In this document: positions 16,549-25,566 of the stretch, piece by piece
How the letters are laid out: every line of letters starts with the position of its first letter
Numbering within the stretch: position 1 is the stretch's first letter
NCBI GenBank assembly: GCA_020637755.1
Contig: JACKJW010000013.1
Span: 12,270-76,269 of the forward strand
DNA: 64,000 nucleotides
Direction of reading: 5' to 3'
Source: Brucellaceae bacterium
Lineage (GTDB): Bacteria > Pseudomonadota > Alphaproteobacteria > Rhizobiales > Rhizobiaceae
Notes under the pieces: model-generated
Seen by the model: the letters and a program-made list of their open reading frames with translations, nothing else
Databases searched by the model: none
What the model was told of the DNA's origin: nothing
Made by a program: the position numbers and the translations under genes

Positions 16549-17493
16549 ATGATTCTCGACATACTCATCCTGGCGGCAGGCCTCGCCCTGCTGGTTTACG
16601 CAGGCGATTATCTTGTGCGCGGTGCAGTGGGCCTGGCGGAAAATCTCGGCGTGTCGCCGCTGGTCATCGGCCTGACTGTCGTCGCCTTCGGGACCTCGGC
16701 TCCGGAACTCTTCATCTCGGTCCAGGCCGCGCTGCACGGCTCGCCCGGCATCGCCATCGGCAATGTGGTCGGTTCCAACATTGCCAACGTGCTGCTGGTC
16801 GTCGGACTTCCGGCCATGTTCGCGCCGCTTGCAGCCACCGAACGTGGCCTGCGCCGCAACATGTCGGCGATGATCGGCGTGACGCTGCTCTTCCTCTGGA
16901 TGCTGAATGATGGAACGCTGGGCCGTGTCGAGGGCCTCGTCCTGCTGGGGCTGCTGGTGGCCTACATCATCTGGCAGATCCACACTGCCCGGCGCCTCAA
17001 GGAACCGGAGCACGATTTCCACGAAGAGATCGGCGAAGCCCCGCATGACCGCAAGCATATCGTGCTTTCGATCCTTGGCGGGCTGATCGGCCTGCCCATC
17101 GGTGCACAACTGACCGTGATGGGCGCCAGCGCCATCGCGCGCACCTTTGGCGTTTCAGATGAGGCAATCGGCCTGACCATCGTGGCGGTGGGCACGTCGC
17201 TGCCGGAGCTCGCGACGACGCTGACGGCGGTACTGCGCGGCTCGTCTGCCGTCGCCATCGGCAATGTGGTCGGCTCCAACCTGTTCAACATCCTGTCCAT
17301 CATGGGCATCACGGCGCTGATTGTGCCCGTTGCCGTGCCGGAACGCATCATCGCGGTCGACATGTGGATGATGCTGATGACAACGGTGATCCTGTCTGTG
17401 CTGGCCTATGCGCGCCTGCATGCCGGCAAGGCGATTGGGGCGGCCATGCTTTTGGCCTATGGTGCCTACACATGGTCGATTTTCGCGGGCTGA
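16549..17493 (+). CDS. Calcium/sodium antiporter (CaCA family, YrbG-like)
   Basis: A 314-residue inner-membrane exchanger with about ten transmembrane segments arranged as two homologous halves. Each half carries the alpha-repeat signature of Na+/Ca2+ exchangers: VVAFGTSAPELFISV and GNVVGSNIANVLL in the first, VAVGTSLPELATTL and GNVVGSNLFNILSI in the second. The paired glutamates and asparagines that bind cations are conserved. The central loop (REPEHDFHEE-like acidic stretch around residues 147-165) is short. It is followed after 3 nt by the SDR gene, so the two are probably co-transcribed. Confidence 0.93.
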   Translation: MILDILILAAGLALLVYAGDYLVRGAVGLAENLGVSPLVIGLTVVAFGTSAPELFISVQAALHGSPGIAIGNVVGSNIANVLLVVGLPAMFAPLAATERGLRRNMSAMIGVTLLFLWMLNDGTLGRVEGLVLLGLLVAYIIWQIHTARRLKEPEHDFHEEIGEAPHDRKHIVLSILGGLIGLPIGAQLTVMGASAIARTFGVSDEAIGLTIVAVGTSLPELATTLTAVLRGSSAVAIGNVVGSNLFNILSIMGITALIVPVAVPERIIAVDMWMMLMTTVILSVLAYARLHAGKAIGAAMLLAYGAYTWSIFAG

Positions 17494-17496
17494 GGC

Positions 17497-18258
17497 ATGA
17501 CGGACAGACCGGCAGCATTGGTGACGGGTGGCGCCAGACGCCTTGGCGCGGCGATCGCCCGTGATCTCGCTGCGGCGGGCTTTGCCGTTGCGATCCACCA
17601 TCATCATTCCGGCGATGAAGCCGACGCGCTTGCCTCAGACATCCGTGGCGAGGGCGGCGTTGCGAAAACCTATGCGGGTGACCTGACGGATGCGGCGGCC
17701 ACAGCAGCACTGGTTCCGGCAGTGGCCGCGCAACTCGGACCCGTTCGCCTGCTCGTCAACAATGCGTCGCTGTTCCTGCCGGACGGACTTGCCGATTTTA
17801 CCACCGACATCTTCGACGCCCATGTTGCCATGCATGTGAAGGCCCCGTCGCTTTTGGCCCGCGCGATGGCAGCGGGCCTGCCGGACGGAGCGGACGGGCT
17901 GATCGTCAACATGATCGACCAGCGCGTGCTGGCGCCCAATCCGCGCTTCTATTCCTACACGCTGTCAAAGGCGGCACTTGCCATGGCGACGAAGACCATG
18001 GCGCAGAGCCTGGCCCCGCGCATCCGTGTCAACGGCATCGGCCCCGGCCCTTCCCTGCCGAACGAGCGCCAGAGCCAGGCCGATTTCGACCGGCAGGTGG
18101 ACGGATTGATCCTGAAGCGCGGACCGGCACCGGAAGAATTCGGGGCGACGATCCGCTGGCTGTGGGCGGCGCCGTCCGTCACCGGCCAGATGATCGCGCT
18201 TGACGGCGGCCAGCATCTCGGCTGGGAAACGCCGGATGTGGCGGGGATCGCCGAATGA
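17497..18258 (+). CDS. SDR family oxidoreductase, pteridine reductase (FolM)-like
   Basis: A 253-residue short-chain dehydrogenase. The NAD(P) site is LVTGGARRLG, where RR after the glycine motif favours NADPH and matches pteridine reductases. NNAS stands in the NNAG position, and the catalytic pair is Y-x3-K in FYSYTLSKAAL. The motif DQRVLAPNPRF and the C-terminal TGQMIALDGGQHL are usual in FolM/PTR1-like enzymes, which reduce dihydromonapterin or dihydrofolate. The exact pterin substrate is not proven. Its stop overlaps the uvrC start by 4 nt (ATGA). Confidence 0.82.
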   Translation: MTDRPAALVTGGARRLGAAIARDLAAAGFAVAIHHHHSGDEADALASDIRGEGGVAKTYAGDLTDAAATAALVPAVAAQLGPVRLLVNNASLFLPDGLADFTTDIFDAHVAMHVKAPSLLARAMAAGLPDGADGLIVNMIDQRVLAPNPRFYSYTLSKAALAMATKTMAQSLAPRIRVNGIGPGPSLPNERQSQADFDRQVDGLILKRGPAPEEFGATIRWLWAAPSVTGQMIALDGGQHLGWETPDVAGIAE

Positions 18259-20318
18259 ACGGGCGCGCGCGCCAGGGCGGCAGCGACATGGCAGGCTTCG
18301 ATCCCGGCACGACAGGCGGCGACGGTGACGACGAGGACCTGCTGCCGGACGGCGCAGAGGATGGAGCGCCCGATGCTGACAGCGGACCCGCAATCGACTG
18401 GGATGCCGGCGGTGTCGATCTTGGCGGCGCGACCGGCGCGGACGCGATCCAGGTCTATGTGAAGCACCTGCCGAACAGGCCCGGCGTCTATCGCATGATG
18501 AACAAGGCCGGTGACGTGCTGTACGTCGGCAAGGCGCGCAGCCTGAAGAAGCGGGTGACCAACTACGCGCAGGGGCGCGGCCATTCCAACCGCATCGTGC
18601 GAATGGTGCGTGAAACGGCGGCGATGGAGTTCATCGTCACCCGTACGGAAACCGAAGCGCTGCTGCTGGAAGCCAACCTCATCAAGCGGTTGCGCCCGCG
18701 CTTCAACGTGCTGATGCGCGACGACAAGTCGTTTCCCTATATCGTGCTGACGCGCAATCATCCCTCGCCCGGCATCTTCAAGCATCGCGGGGCGCGCTCA
18801 CGCGAGGCCGATTATTTTGGCCCCTTTGCGTCGGCCGGGGCCGTCGGGCGCACCATCAACGCGCTGCAGCGGGCCTTCCTGCTGCGCACCTGTTCGGATT
18901 CGGTGTTCGACAGCCGCACGCGCCCCTGCCTGCTGCACCAGATCAAGCGATGCGCGGGCCCGTGCACGGGCGAAATCAGCCCGGAGCGCTATGATGAACT
19001 GGTCGGCGAGGCCAAGGCCTTCCTTTCCGGCAAGTCGCAGGCGGTGAAGGCGCATATGGCGGACGCCATGCAGGAAGCCGCCGCCGGTCTCGATTTCGAG
19101 CGAGCCGCCATCTTCCGCGACCGGCTGTCGGCCCTCTCCCATGTGCAGACGCATCAGGGCATCAACGCGCAATCGACCGAGGAAGCCGACATTTTTGCCA
19201 TCCATCAGGAGGGCGGACAGACCTGCATCGAGGTCTTCTTCTTCCGCACAGGTCAGAACTGGGGCAACCGCGCCTATTTCCCGAAGGCGGATGCCTCGAT
19301 GGAGGCGCCGGAGGTGCTGGAGGCATTCCTGGCCCAGTTCTATGACGACAAGCCCGCACCGCGCCTTCTGCTGCTGTCGCACGAGATCGAGGACCGGGAG
19401 CTGCTCGCCGAGGCGCTGACAGCGCGAGCCGGCTTCAAGGTTGCGGTCAGCGTTCCGCAACGTGGCGAGAAGAAGGACCTCGTTGATCACGCACTCCAGA
19501 ATGCGCGCGAGGCGCTGGGCCGCAGGATGGCCGAAACCTCCTCGCAGGCGCGGCTGCTGGCCGGCCTGGCCGAGACCTTCGGGCTAGCGGCCGTGCCGCG
19601 GCGCATCGAGGTTTATGACAATTCGCACATCATGGGCTCCAATGCGGTGGGCGGCATGATCGTCGCCGGGCCGGAAGGCTTTGTGAAAAACCAGTACCGC
19701 AAGTTCAACATCAAGAGCACCGACATCACGCCCGGCGACGATTTCGGCATGATGCGCGAGGTGATGCAGCGCCGCTTCTCGCGCCTCATGAAGGAACACG
19801 GTCTGCCCGACCGTTCCGCCGCAGCGGCGGGTGGCGCCGCTGGTGAGGACGACGCCCTCCCCGCCTGGCCCGACGTGATCCTGATCGACGGCGGCAAGGG
19901 CCAGATGAGCACCGTGCGCGCCATGCTCGATGAGCTGGGCGTTTCGGGCGCGGTGACGGCCATCGGCGTTGCCAAGGGTGCGGACCGGGAGGCCGGCCGC
20001 GAGCGCTTCCACATGGAGGGTCGGCCGGATTTCTCGCTGCCGCCGCGCGATCCGGTGCTCTATTTCATCCAGCGCCTGCGCGACGAGGCGCATCGCTTCG
20101 CCATCGGCTCCCACCGCGCCCGGCGCAAGAAGGAGATGGTGAAGAACCCGCTCGACGAGATCGGCGGGATCGGTCCCGCGCGCAAGCGCGCCCTGCTCCA
20201 TCATTTCGGCACCGCCAAGGCCGTTTCGCGCGCCGCGTTGGGCGACCTGATGGCGGTTGACGGCATCTCCGAGCAGATCGCGCAGCAGATTTACAACCAT
20301 TTTCACGAAAAAGGCTGA
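18255..20318 (+). CDS. uvrC: Excinuclease ABC subunit C
   Basis: The 687-residue nuclease of UvrABC nucleotide excision repair, which cuts on both sides of the lesion. Domains in order: an unusual N-terminal extension of about 64 residues with 16 acidic and only two basic residues; the GIY-YIG nuclease domain (GVYRMM at 77-82, LYVGKA at 89-94) for the 3' cut; a cysteine-containing region (TCSDSVFDSR, CAGPC); the UVR motif; the RNase H-like endonuclease domain (EVYDNSHIMG, VILIDGGKGQ) for the 5' cut; and C-terminal helix-hairpin-helix motifs (GIGPARKRALLHHFG). The start overlaps the SDR stop. An alternative start at the internal ATG (residue 12) would shorten the extension. Confidence 0.97.
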   Translation: MNGRARQGGSDMAGFDPGTTGGDGDDEDLLPDGAEDGAPDADSGPAIDWDAGGVDLGGATGADAIQVYVKHLPNRPGVYRMMNKAGDVLYVGKARSLKKRVTNYAQGRGHSNRIVRMVRETAAMEFIVTRTETEALLLEANLIKRLRPRFNVLMRDDKSFPYIVLTRNHPSPGIFKHRGARSREADYFGPFASAGAVGRTINALQRAFLLRTCSDSVFDSRTRPCLLHQIKRCAGPCTGEISPERYDELVGEAKAFLSGKSQAVKAHMADAMQEAAAGLDFERAAIFRDRLSALSHVQTHQGINAQSTEEADIFAIHQEGGQTCIEVFFFRTGQNWGNRAYFPKADASMEAPEVLEAFLAQFYDDKPAPRLLLLSHEIEDRELLAEALTARAGFKVAVSVPQRGEKKDLVDHALQNAREALGRRMAETSSQARLLAGLAETFGLAAVPRRIEVYDNSHIMGSNAVGGMIVAGPEGFVKNQYRKFNIKSTDITPGDDFGMMREVMQRRFSRLMKEHGLPDRSAAAAGGAAGEDDALPAWPDVILIDGGKGQMSTVRAMLDELGVSGAVTAIGVAKGADREAGRERFHMEGRPDFSLPPRDPVLYFIQRLRDEAHRFAIGSHRARRKKEMVKNPLDEIGGIGPARKRALLHHFGTAKAVSRAALGDLMAVDGISEQIAQQIYNHFHEKG

Positions 20319-20438
20319 ATGCGGCGCTGGAAAGCGCCGTTTCCCGCACCAAATGGTCGAAACAGCCCCACGCCCGTGTTGACCTCGCCCGGTCCTGTCT
20401 GGTTTGACTGGTGAATCAGGAAACCGGTCCGGGGCATC

Positions 20439-21029
20439 ATGGCCAGACGTGCATACAGCCTTCCCAACCTGCTGACCTACGCGCGAATTCTCGCCGTGCC
20501 GGCGATCGCGGTGTGCTTCTTCCTGGAAGGCAGGCTGCAATCGAGCGACTTTGCGCGCTGGTCGGCGCTGGCGATTTTCACCATCGCGTCCATCACGGAT
20601 TTCTTCGATGGCTATCTGGCGCGTGCCTGGCAGCAGACCTCCAACATCGGCCGGATGCTGGATCCGATTGCCGACAAGCTGCTGGTCGCCACCTGCCTGC
20701 TGCTGCTGGCTGCCGATACCGACCGCACCATTGCCGGCTGGTCGCTTTGGGCGGCGATCATCATCCTGTGCCGGGAAATCCTCGTTTCGGGCCTGCGCGA
20801 ATATCTGGCCGAGCTCAAGGTATCGGTGCCGGTGACGACGATGGCCAAGTGGAAGACCACAATCCAGTTGCTGGCCATCGGCTTCCTGCTGGCCGGCCCT
20901 GCCGGTGACAAGGTGTTGCCCTACACGACCGAAACCGGCCTTGTGCTGCTCTGGATTTCCGCCATGGTGACCCTTTATACGGGTTACGATTATTTCCGCG
21001 CCGGGCTACGCCATGTCATCGACGACTAG
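20439..21029 (+). CDS. pgsA: CDP-diacylglycerol-glycerol-3-phosphate 3-phosphatidyltransferase
   Basis: This 196-residue membrane enzyme makes phosphatidylglycerophosphate, the committed step to phosphatidylglycerol. The N terminus SLPNLLTYARILAVP and the signature D54-x2-D57-G-x2-AR ... G71-x3-D75-x3-D79 are those of PgsA, and the following LLVATCLLLL and CREILVSGLREYLAEL blocks are family-specific. The uvrC-pgsA-moaD-moaE order is common in Hyphomicrobiales. A 120-bp gap separates it from uvrC. Confidence 0.94.
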   Translation: MARRAYSLPNLLTYARILAVPAIAVCFFLEGRLQSSDFARWSALAIFTIASITDFFDGYLARAWQQTSNIGRMLDPIADKLLVATCLLLLAADTDRTIAGWSLWAAIIILCREILVSGLREYLAELKVSVPVTTMAKWKTTIQLLAIGFLLAGPAGDKVLPYTTETGLVLLWISAMVTLYTGYDYFRAGLRHVIDD

Positions 21030-21061
21030 GCGCGCGCGAAACGAGCCGGAGGAATGCGCTG

Positions 21062-21313
21062 ATGAGACTGGTCTATTTTGCATGGGTGCGCGAGCGCATC
21101 GGCAAGGAGAGCGAGGAGGTTTCGCTTCCCTCCGCTGTGGTGACGGTACGTGACCTTCTCGACTGGCTGAAGACGCGCGGGCAGGAATATGAAGCTGCGC
21201 TCGAACATGCCGATGCCATCCGCGTGGCGCTCGACATGGAGCATGTTCACCATTCCGAAAAGATCGGCACGCCCTTCGAGATCGCGCTCTTTCCGCCGAT
21301 GACCGGGGGCTGA
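21062..21313 (+). CDS. moaD: Molybdopterin synthase sulfur carrier subunit
   Basis: An 83-residue ubiquitin-like protein ending in the required Gly-Gly (PPMTGG). In its thiocarboxylated form it donates sulfur to precursor Z together with MoaE to build molybdopterin. The start has a GGAGG element about 8 nt upstream. It is followed by moaE after 4 nt. The protein starts with MRLVYFAWVRERIGK, the usual first strand of MoaD. Confidence 0.95.
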   Translation: MRLVYFAWVRERIGKESEEVSLPSAVVTVRDLLDWLKTRGQEYEAALEHADAIRVALDMEHVHHSEKIGTPFEIALFPPMTGG

Positions 21314-21317
21314 GGCC

Positions 21318-21785
21318 ATGGGCGCGCATGTGACCCCGATGGTGCGCATCCAGCGCGAGGATTTTGATGCCAACTCCGAGATCGCCCGGCTGACGGCAGG
21401 GCGCGGCGACGTGGGCGCTGTCGTCACCTTCACCGGATATTGCCGCGACGAGGGTGGAAAGCTCTCCGCGCTGGAGCTGGAGCATTATCCCGGCATGGCG
21501 GAAGCCGAGATTTCCCGGATTGCTTCACGAGCGGCGGAGCGTTGGCCGGTGACAGGGCTCACTGCCATCCACCGCTATGGAAAAATCGCGCCGGGCGGGC
21601 AGATCGTGCTGGTGGTGGCTGCCTCGCCGCACCGGCAGGCCGCCTTTGATGCGGCTTCCTTCCTGATGGATTACCTCAAGACCCGCGCGCCCTTCTGGAA
21701 GAAGGAATATCTCAAGGACGGTTCCGCCGGGCACTGGGTCGACGCCAAGGATGCCGACGACGCGGCGCTGACGCGCTGGGAGTGA
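21318..21785 (+). CDS. moaE: Molybdopterin synthase catalytic subunit
   Basis: This 155-residue large subunit of molybdopterin synthase converts cyclic pyranopterin monophosphate to molybdopterin using MoaD sulfur. Diagnostic segments: GAVVTFTGYCRDEGGKLSALELEHYPGM in context, AIHRYGKIAPGGQIVLVVAASPHRQAAF, and the catalytic lysine region KTRAPFWKKEYLKDG. The product is needed for molybdoenzymes such as the oxidoreductase at 10.6-12.7 kb. The gene is followed at once by a strong hairpin terminator. Confidence 0.96.
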   Translation: MGAHVTPMVRIQREDFDANSEIARLTAGRGDVGAVVTFTGYCRDEGGKLSALELEHYPGMAEAEISRIASRAAERWPVTGLTAIHRYGKIAPGGQIVLVVAASPHRQAAFDAASFLMDYLKTRAPFWKKEYLKDGSAGHWVDAKDADDAALTRWE

Positions 21786-21788
21786 GGT

Positions 21789-21820
21789 GAAAAGGCCGGA
21801 GCGCACGCCCCGGCCTTTTC
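21789..21820. terminator. Bidirectional Rho-independent terminator between moaE and ndk
   Basis: GAAAAGGCCGG and CCGGCCTTTTC form an 11-bp stem around a 10-nt loop, with T-rich sequence on both sides. It starts just after the moaE stop and faces the end of ndk. It uses the same AAGGCCGG core as the terminator at 15530-15557. Confidence 0.85.
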
Positions 21821-21864
21821 AATTTCATTATCAACAGCTTGACGCCTCAGGCGGCCAAAGTGAT

Positions 21865-22287
21865 TCAGCCGACGATCTCGTTGCCGCCGAACCAGAAGGC
21901 AATTTCCTCGGCGGCGGTTTCCGGAGCATCGGAACCGTGCACGGAGTTCTCGCCGATCGACAGGGCATGGACCTTGCGGATGGTGCCTTCGGCGGCCTGG
22001 GCCGGGTTGGTGGCGCCCATCACTTCGCGGTTCCTGGCAATGGCGTTCTCGCCTTCCAGAACCTGCACGATGGTCGGGCCGGACGACATGAACTCGGTCA
22101 GTTCACCGAAGAACGGACGCTCCTTGTGGACGGCATAGAACTGCTCGGCCTGGCGCAGGCTCATCCAGACACGCTTGGAGGCGACCACGCGCAGGCCGGC
22201 ATCTTCCAGCATCCTGGTGATGGCGCCGGTCAGGTTGCGCTTGGTGGCGTCGGGCTTGATCATCGAAAAGGTACGTTCAATGGCCAT
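21865..22287 (-). CDS. ndk: Nucleoside-diphosphate kinase
   Basis: A 140-residue enzyme that equilibrates nucleoside di- and triphosphates through a phosphohistidine. The active-site histidine is H117 in NSVHGSDAPE. The N terminus AIERTFSMIKPDA and the KERPFFGEL and GATNPAQAAEGTIR blocks are canonical. A GAGGA element precedes the start. It lies downstream of the GST gene on the same strand, with 106 bp between them that probably hold its own promoter. Confidence 0.97.
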   Translation of the reverse strand: MAIERTFSMIKPDATKRNLTGAITRMLEDAGLRVVASKRVWMSLRQAEQFYAVHKERPFFGELTEFMSSGPTIVQVLEGENAIARNREVMGATNPAQAAEGTIRKVHALSIGENSVHGSDAPETAAEEIAFWFGGNEIVG

Positions 22288-22393
22288 GATGGTCCTCTTG
22301 CTTGCAAATACGGTTCCGGCGCGGCGGACAGGGCCCGCAGCGCCGGTTCGCGGGCGCTATAGCGCGTTTGTGTGAAAAACGAAAGACGCCGCC

Positions 22394-23086
22394 TCAGCCG
22401 CAGGCCGGTGCCTTCCGGCCCAACCCGTCATGCAGGTCGAGGCAACGGCCGAACCAGTCCGCCACCGGATCGTCATCGGGCAGGAAGGCGAAGGGCGACA
22501 CCACCCGCACCCACTGGAAGGCGCCGAAGACGATGTAGTCGGCAAAGAGCGGTGACTGGCCGCCAATAAAGGGCTGGCGCTTCAGGGTGGTGCGCAGCGG
22601 ATTTAGGCTGGCCAGGAAGGCGGCATGGGCCTCCTCGCTGATGTGCCGCACTTCTTCCAGCGGCCTGCCGAACTTGCCTTCACGATCGGTGCGGAAATAG
22701 GCCTGGTCCGCGGGTTCCAGAAAATCATGGATGTCCATGATGGCGACCCGCACCAGATAGGGATGGATGGTGAGCTGCGACCAGCTTTCCACGAACCGGG
22801 AAAGCGCGCGGCCACCCTCGCCGCCAAACAGGCTGGGGCGATCCGGATAGGTGTCTTCCAGGTACTCGGCGATGGCGAAGCTGTCGGCGACGACCTGTCC
22901 CTTGTCGTTGATGACGGGGATGGTCTTCGACACGCCACCCTCGACCGCCGGCACTTTTGTGAAGGGTGTCGGAACGGTCTCGAAATCGAGGCCCTTGTGG
23001 GCGAGCGCCATCGCCACCTTCCAGCAATGGGGGCTGAAGGGGCGGGCATGGTCACTGCCGACGAGATCATAAAGGCGGATGGTCAC
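22394..23086 (-). CDS. Glutathione S-transferase family protein (beta-etherase-like)
   Basis: A 230-residue GST. The N-terminal thioredoxin fold has RPFSPHCWKVAMALAHKGLDFE, where the S-P-H-C-W block resembles LigE/LigF beta-etherases and related enzymes, followed by the glutathione-site segment TIPVINDKGQVVADSFAIAEYLEDTYP. The C-terminal helical domain ends with PVADWFGRCLDLHDGLG. Beta-etherase activity itself is not established; most such proteins have no known substrate. It is divergent from the DinB-like gene with only 64 bp between the starts. Confidence 0.83.
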   Translation of the reverse strand: MTIRLYDLVGSDHARPFSPHCWKVAMALAHKGLDFETVPTPFTKVPAVEGGVSKTIPVINDKGQVVADSFAIAEYLEDTYPDRPSLFGGEGGRALSRFVESWSQLTIHPYLVRVAIMDIHDFLEPADQAYFRTDREGKFGRPLEEVRHISEEAHAAFLASLNPLRTTLKRQPFIGGQSPLFADYIVFGAFQWVRVVSPFAFLPDDDPVADWFGRCLDLHDGLGRKAPACG

Positions 23087-23150
23087 GGCTTGCCTCGCTT
23101 GCTCTTTTTCCTGATTTGCGCATCATCGCGGCAATCGGGGGAACGGGAAA

Positions 23151-23669
23151 GTGGATGCCAGACAAAATTTCCTGATGTTTGCGACCTACAATGCGTGGGC
23201 GAACGGGCGGCTCTATGACGCCGCCGCCGAGTTGGACGACAAGGCATGGCGATCCGATTGCGGCGCCTTCTTCCATTCCATGATGGGAACGCTGAACCAC
23301 ATTCTGGTGGGTGACCGGGTCTGGATGAAGCGGTTTACCGGCGAGGGCACACAGCCGCCATCTCTCGACACGATCCTGCACGAGGACTTTGCCTCGCTCA
23401 GGGCCGCGCGCGAGGCAGAGGACCGGCGCATCATCGCCTTTGTCGAAGGCCTGACGGAAGAGGCGGTGGCCGGACGCTTCACCTACACCACGATGACGGA
23501 CCTGCGCACGGTTTCCCAGCGGCTGGCCCCGGCGCTGGCGCACTTCTTCAATCACCAGACCCATCATCGCGGGCAGGCGCACATGGTCCTCTCCGTACTC
23601 GGCCGCACGCCACCGGAACTGGACCTGATCTATTTCTTCCGCGCACCGGAGGGGCGTGTATTTGCGTGA
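23151..23669 (+). CDS. DinB family protein
   Basis: A 172-residue member of the DinB/YfiT-like four-helix bundle family. The metal-binding histidines are visible as H in TLNHILVGDRVWM and the pair in HFFNHQTHHRGQAHM. Such proteins are putative metal-dependent transferases, often bacillithiol- or mycothiol-linked in Gram-positives; the thiol partner in alphaproteobacteria is unclear. The start is GTG at 23151, with GGGGAACGGGA just upstream. It converges with the NdvA-like gene with a 6-bp gap. Confidence 0.85.
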   Translation: MDARQNFLMFATYNAWANGRLYDAAAELDDKAWRSDCGAFFHSMMGTLNHILVGDRVWMKRFTGEGTQPPSLDTILHEDFASLRAAREAEDRRIIAFVEGLTEEAVAGRFTYTTMTDLRTVSQRLAPALAHFFNHQTHHRGQAHMVLSVLGRTPPELDLIYFFRAPEGRVFA

Positions 23670-23675
23670 GCCTGT

Positions 23676-25439
23676 TCAGGCGTCCGGAGATGGCGAATCC
23701 TCGGGCCGGACAATCGCCCCCTCGCGCACCATGGCGGCGAAGAGGCCGCCCTCCGCTTCCAGCGACGCAAAGGTTCCGCGTTCGACAATCCGGCCTTTGT
23801 CCAGCACGAGGATTTCGTCGGCATGGGCCACCGTCGACAGACGGTGGGCGATGACAAGGGTGGTGCGCCCTGCCCTCAACCGTTCGATGGCGCGGGCTAT
23901 GCGCGATTCTGTCAGCGGATCGAGCGCCGAGGTCGCCTCGTCAAGGATCAGCACCGGCGCGTCCTTCAGGATGGCGCGCGCGATGGCGATGCGCTGACGC
24001 TCGCCGCCGGAGAGCGCATTGCCGCGCTCGCCGATGACGAAGCCGTAGCCGCCCGGCTTGGCCATGATGAAATCGTGCGCTTCTGCAGCACGGGCCGCGG
24101 CCACCACCTCGGCTTCCGTCACTGTGGGCTTGCCGATGCGGATGTTGTCGGCAATGGAGCGGTTGAAGAGACCCGCCTCCTGGAACACTACCGCAATCTG
24201 GCTGCGCAGGCTTTCCAGCGTCAGCCCGGCAATGTCCTTTCCATCCAACTCGATCGTTCCCGATTGCGGGCTGCGCAGGCGCTGGAGCAGCGCCAGCGTC
24301 GTCGTCTTGCCCGAGCCGGTCGGCCCGACAAGGGCCACGGTCCGGCCCGGACCGACAGCGAAGCAGATGCCATGAACTCCTGACTCGCTGTCGCCGAAGC
24401 GGTAGGTGACATCCCGATAGCGCACCTCGCCTCTGGCGCGTCCGGCAAACACCTTTGCATCGGCGCGGTCAGGGCTGTCACCCGCCGCATCGGCGAGTTC
24501 AAAGAAGGAGGACAGCGCGGGCACCCGGCGGTGCATGCCGGACACGAAGCTGGACAGCCGGTCGAGATGGCCGATCAGCAGGCCCGCAAACGCACCAAAG
24601 GAGACGATCTCGCCAACCGTCGCATCGCCCCGGCCGACCAGAACGGCACCGAGTGCGAAGATGGCCACCATGGAGATGGTGGCGGCGGCCCGCGTCAGCA
24701 CCGAAAGCAGGCCCCACCATGTCAGCACGGGATATTGCGCAGAGAGGAGATCGCCCGTCATCGCGCGCATGGCCCGCATTTCCTCGGCGAAACGGCCGTA
24801 GCTCTGCACGACCGTGACATTCGGGATGACGTCGCCGACCCGGCCAAAGACCTTGCCGGAATGGCTTTCGACCGCCGCCTGACCTGCGCGGGTGCGCGCA
24901 ATCACCAGCGCATTAAGCACCAGATAGCTCGCGCCGAGCGCGATCAGCACCAGTGCCATGCGCCAGTTGATGGCCAGAACCGCAGGCACCATCAGCGCGA
25001 TGGAGACCAGCATGGTGAGTTGCTCGCGCAGCACCGCCAGCCACAGGCCGAAGAGCGTGTCGGTGCCCGACAGGATGGTGCGCACCACCTGGCCAGAGCC
25101 CTTTTCCGCATGCCAGGCGACCGGCAGCGTGATGGCGCGCGAATAGGCATCCGACAGGGCGGCCAGCCTTGCGCGGTGGGCGAGCCGGTCGGACATGACG
25201 GCAAGGACGGCCGAGGCGGCGATGGAGAAGAGGCCGAGCCCCGCCCAGAGCGCGATCAGGCGGAAGGCGCCGGCACCGGCGGCCAGCCGGTCGATCATGC
25301 GGCCAAACAGCACCGGTTCGGCCAGTTGCACAACGGCAATCACGGCACCGGCCAGCGCCAGTGCCAGCGCGCGCCAGCGCTCGGGCCCCAGCAACACAAG
25401 GCTTCGCCAGTACAATGCCCCCGCGCCCGCTTGCGCCAT
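23676..25439 (-). CDS. ndvA: NdvA/ChvA-like glucan ABC exporter (fused permease and ATPase)
   Basis: A 587-residue half-transporter. Residues 1 to about 310 form a six-helix exporter membrane domain. Blocks such as AEPVLFGRMID, DRLAHRARLA, DTLFGLWLAVLRE, VIPNVTVVQSYGRF and LLSAQYPVLTWW resemble NdvA/ChvA, which exports cyclic beta-1,2-glucan to the periplasm. The ATPase domain has Walker A GPTGSGKTTT, signature LSGGERQR and Walker B VLILDEATSALD. No glucan synthase (ndvB) gene is in the window, so the specific substrate is inferred from similarity. It is divergent from the ABC-F gene, sharing a 127-bp promoter region. Confidence 0.78.
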   Translation of the reverse strand: MAQAGAGALYWRSLVLLGPERWRALALALAGAVIAVVQLAEPVLFGRMIDRLAAGAGAFRLIALWAGLGLFSIAASAVLAVMSDRLAHRARLAALSDAYSRAITLPVAWHAEKGSGQVVRTILSGTDTLFGLWLAVLREQLTMLVSIALMVPAVLAINWRMALVLIALGASYLVLNALVIARTRAGQAAVESHSGKVFGRVGDVIPNVTVVQSYGRFAEEMRAMRAMTGDLLSAQYPVLTWWGLLSVLTRAAATISMVAIFALGAVLVGRGDATVGEIVSFGAFAGLLIGHLDRLSSFVSGMHRRVPALSSFFELADAAGDSPDRADAKVFAGRARGEVRYRDVTYRFGDSESGVHGICFAVGPGRTVALVGPTGSGKTTTLALLQRLRSPQSGTIELDGKDIAGLTLESLRSQIAVVFQEAGLFNRSIADNIRIGKPTVTEAEVVAAARAAEAHDFIMAKPGGYGFVIGERGNALSGGERQRIAIARAILKDAPVLILDEATSALDPLTESRIARAIERLRAGRTTLVIAHRLSTVAHADEILVLDKGRIVERGTFASLEAEGGLFAAMVREGAIVRPEDSPSPDA

Positions 25440-25566
25440 GATACCTGCCCCGTCTACCCGTTATCCCGTTCGCCTGCTGGCACCGGGCCGTGGCGGATTT
25501 GCGGCAGACCGGGCTGCCTCGTGGCAGGGCTTGCCTATCGGCGGCGGTTCGGTCAAAAGCCGGGCC

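Noticed and set aside
23151..23669. A role in DNA damage response for the DinB family protein
   Set aside because: The family name comes from a damage-inducible Bacillus gene; it is unrelated to DNA polymerase IV, and no LexA-type site was recognised upstream.
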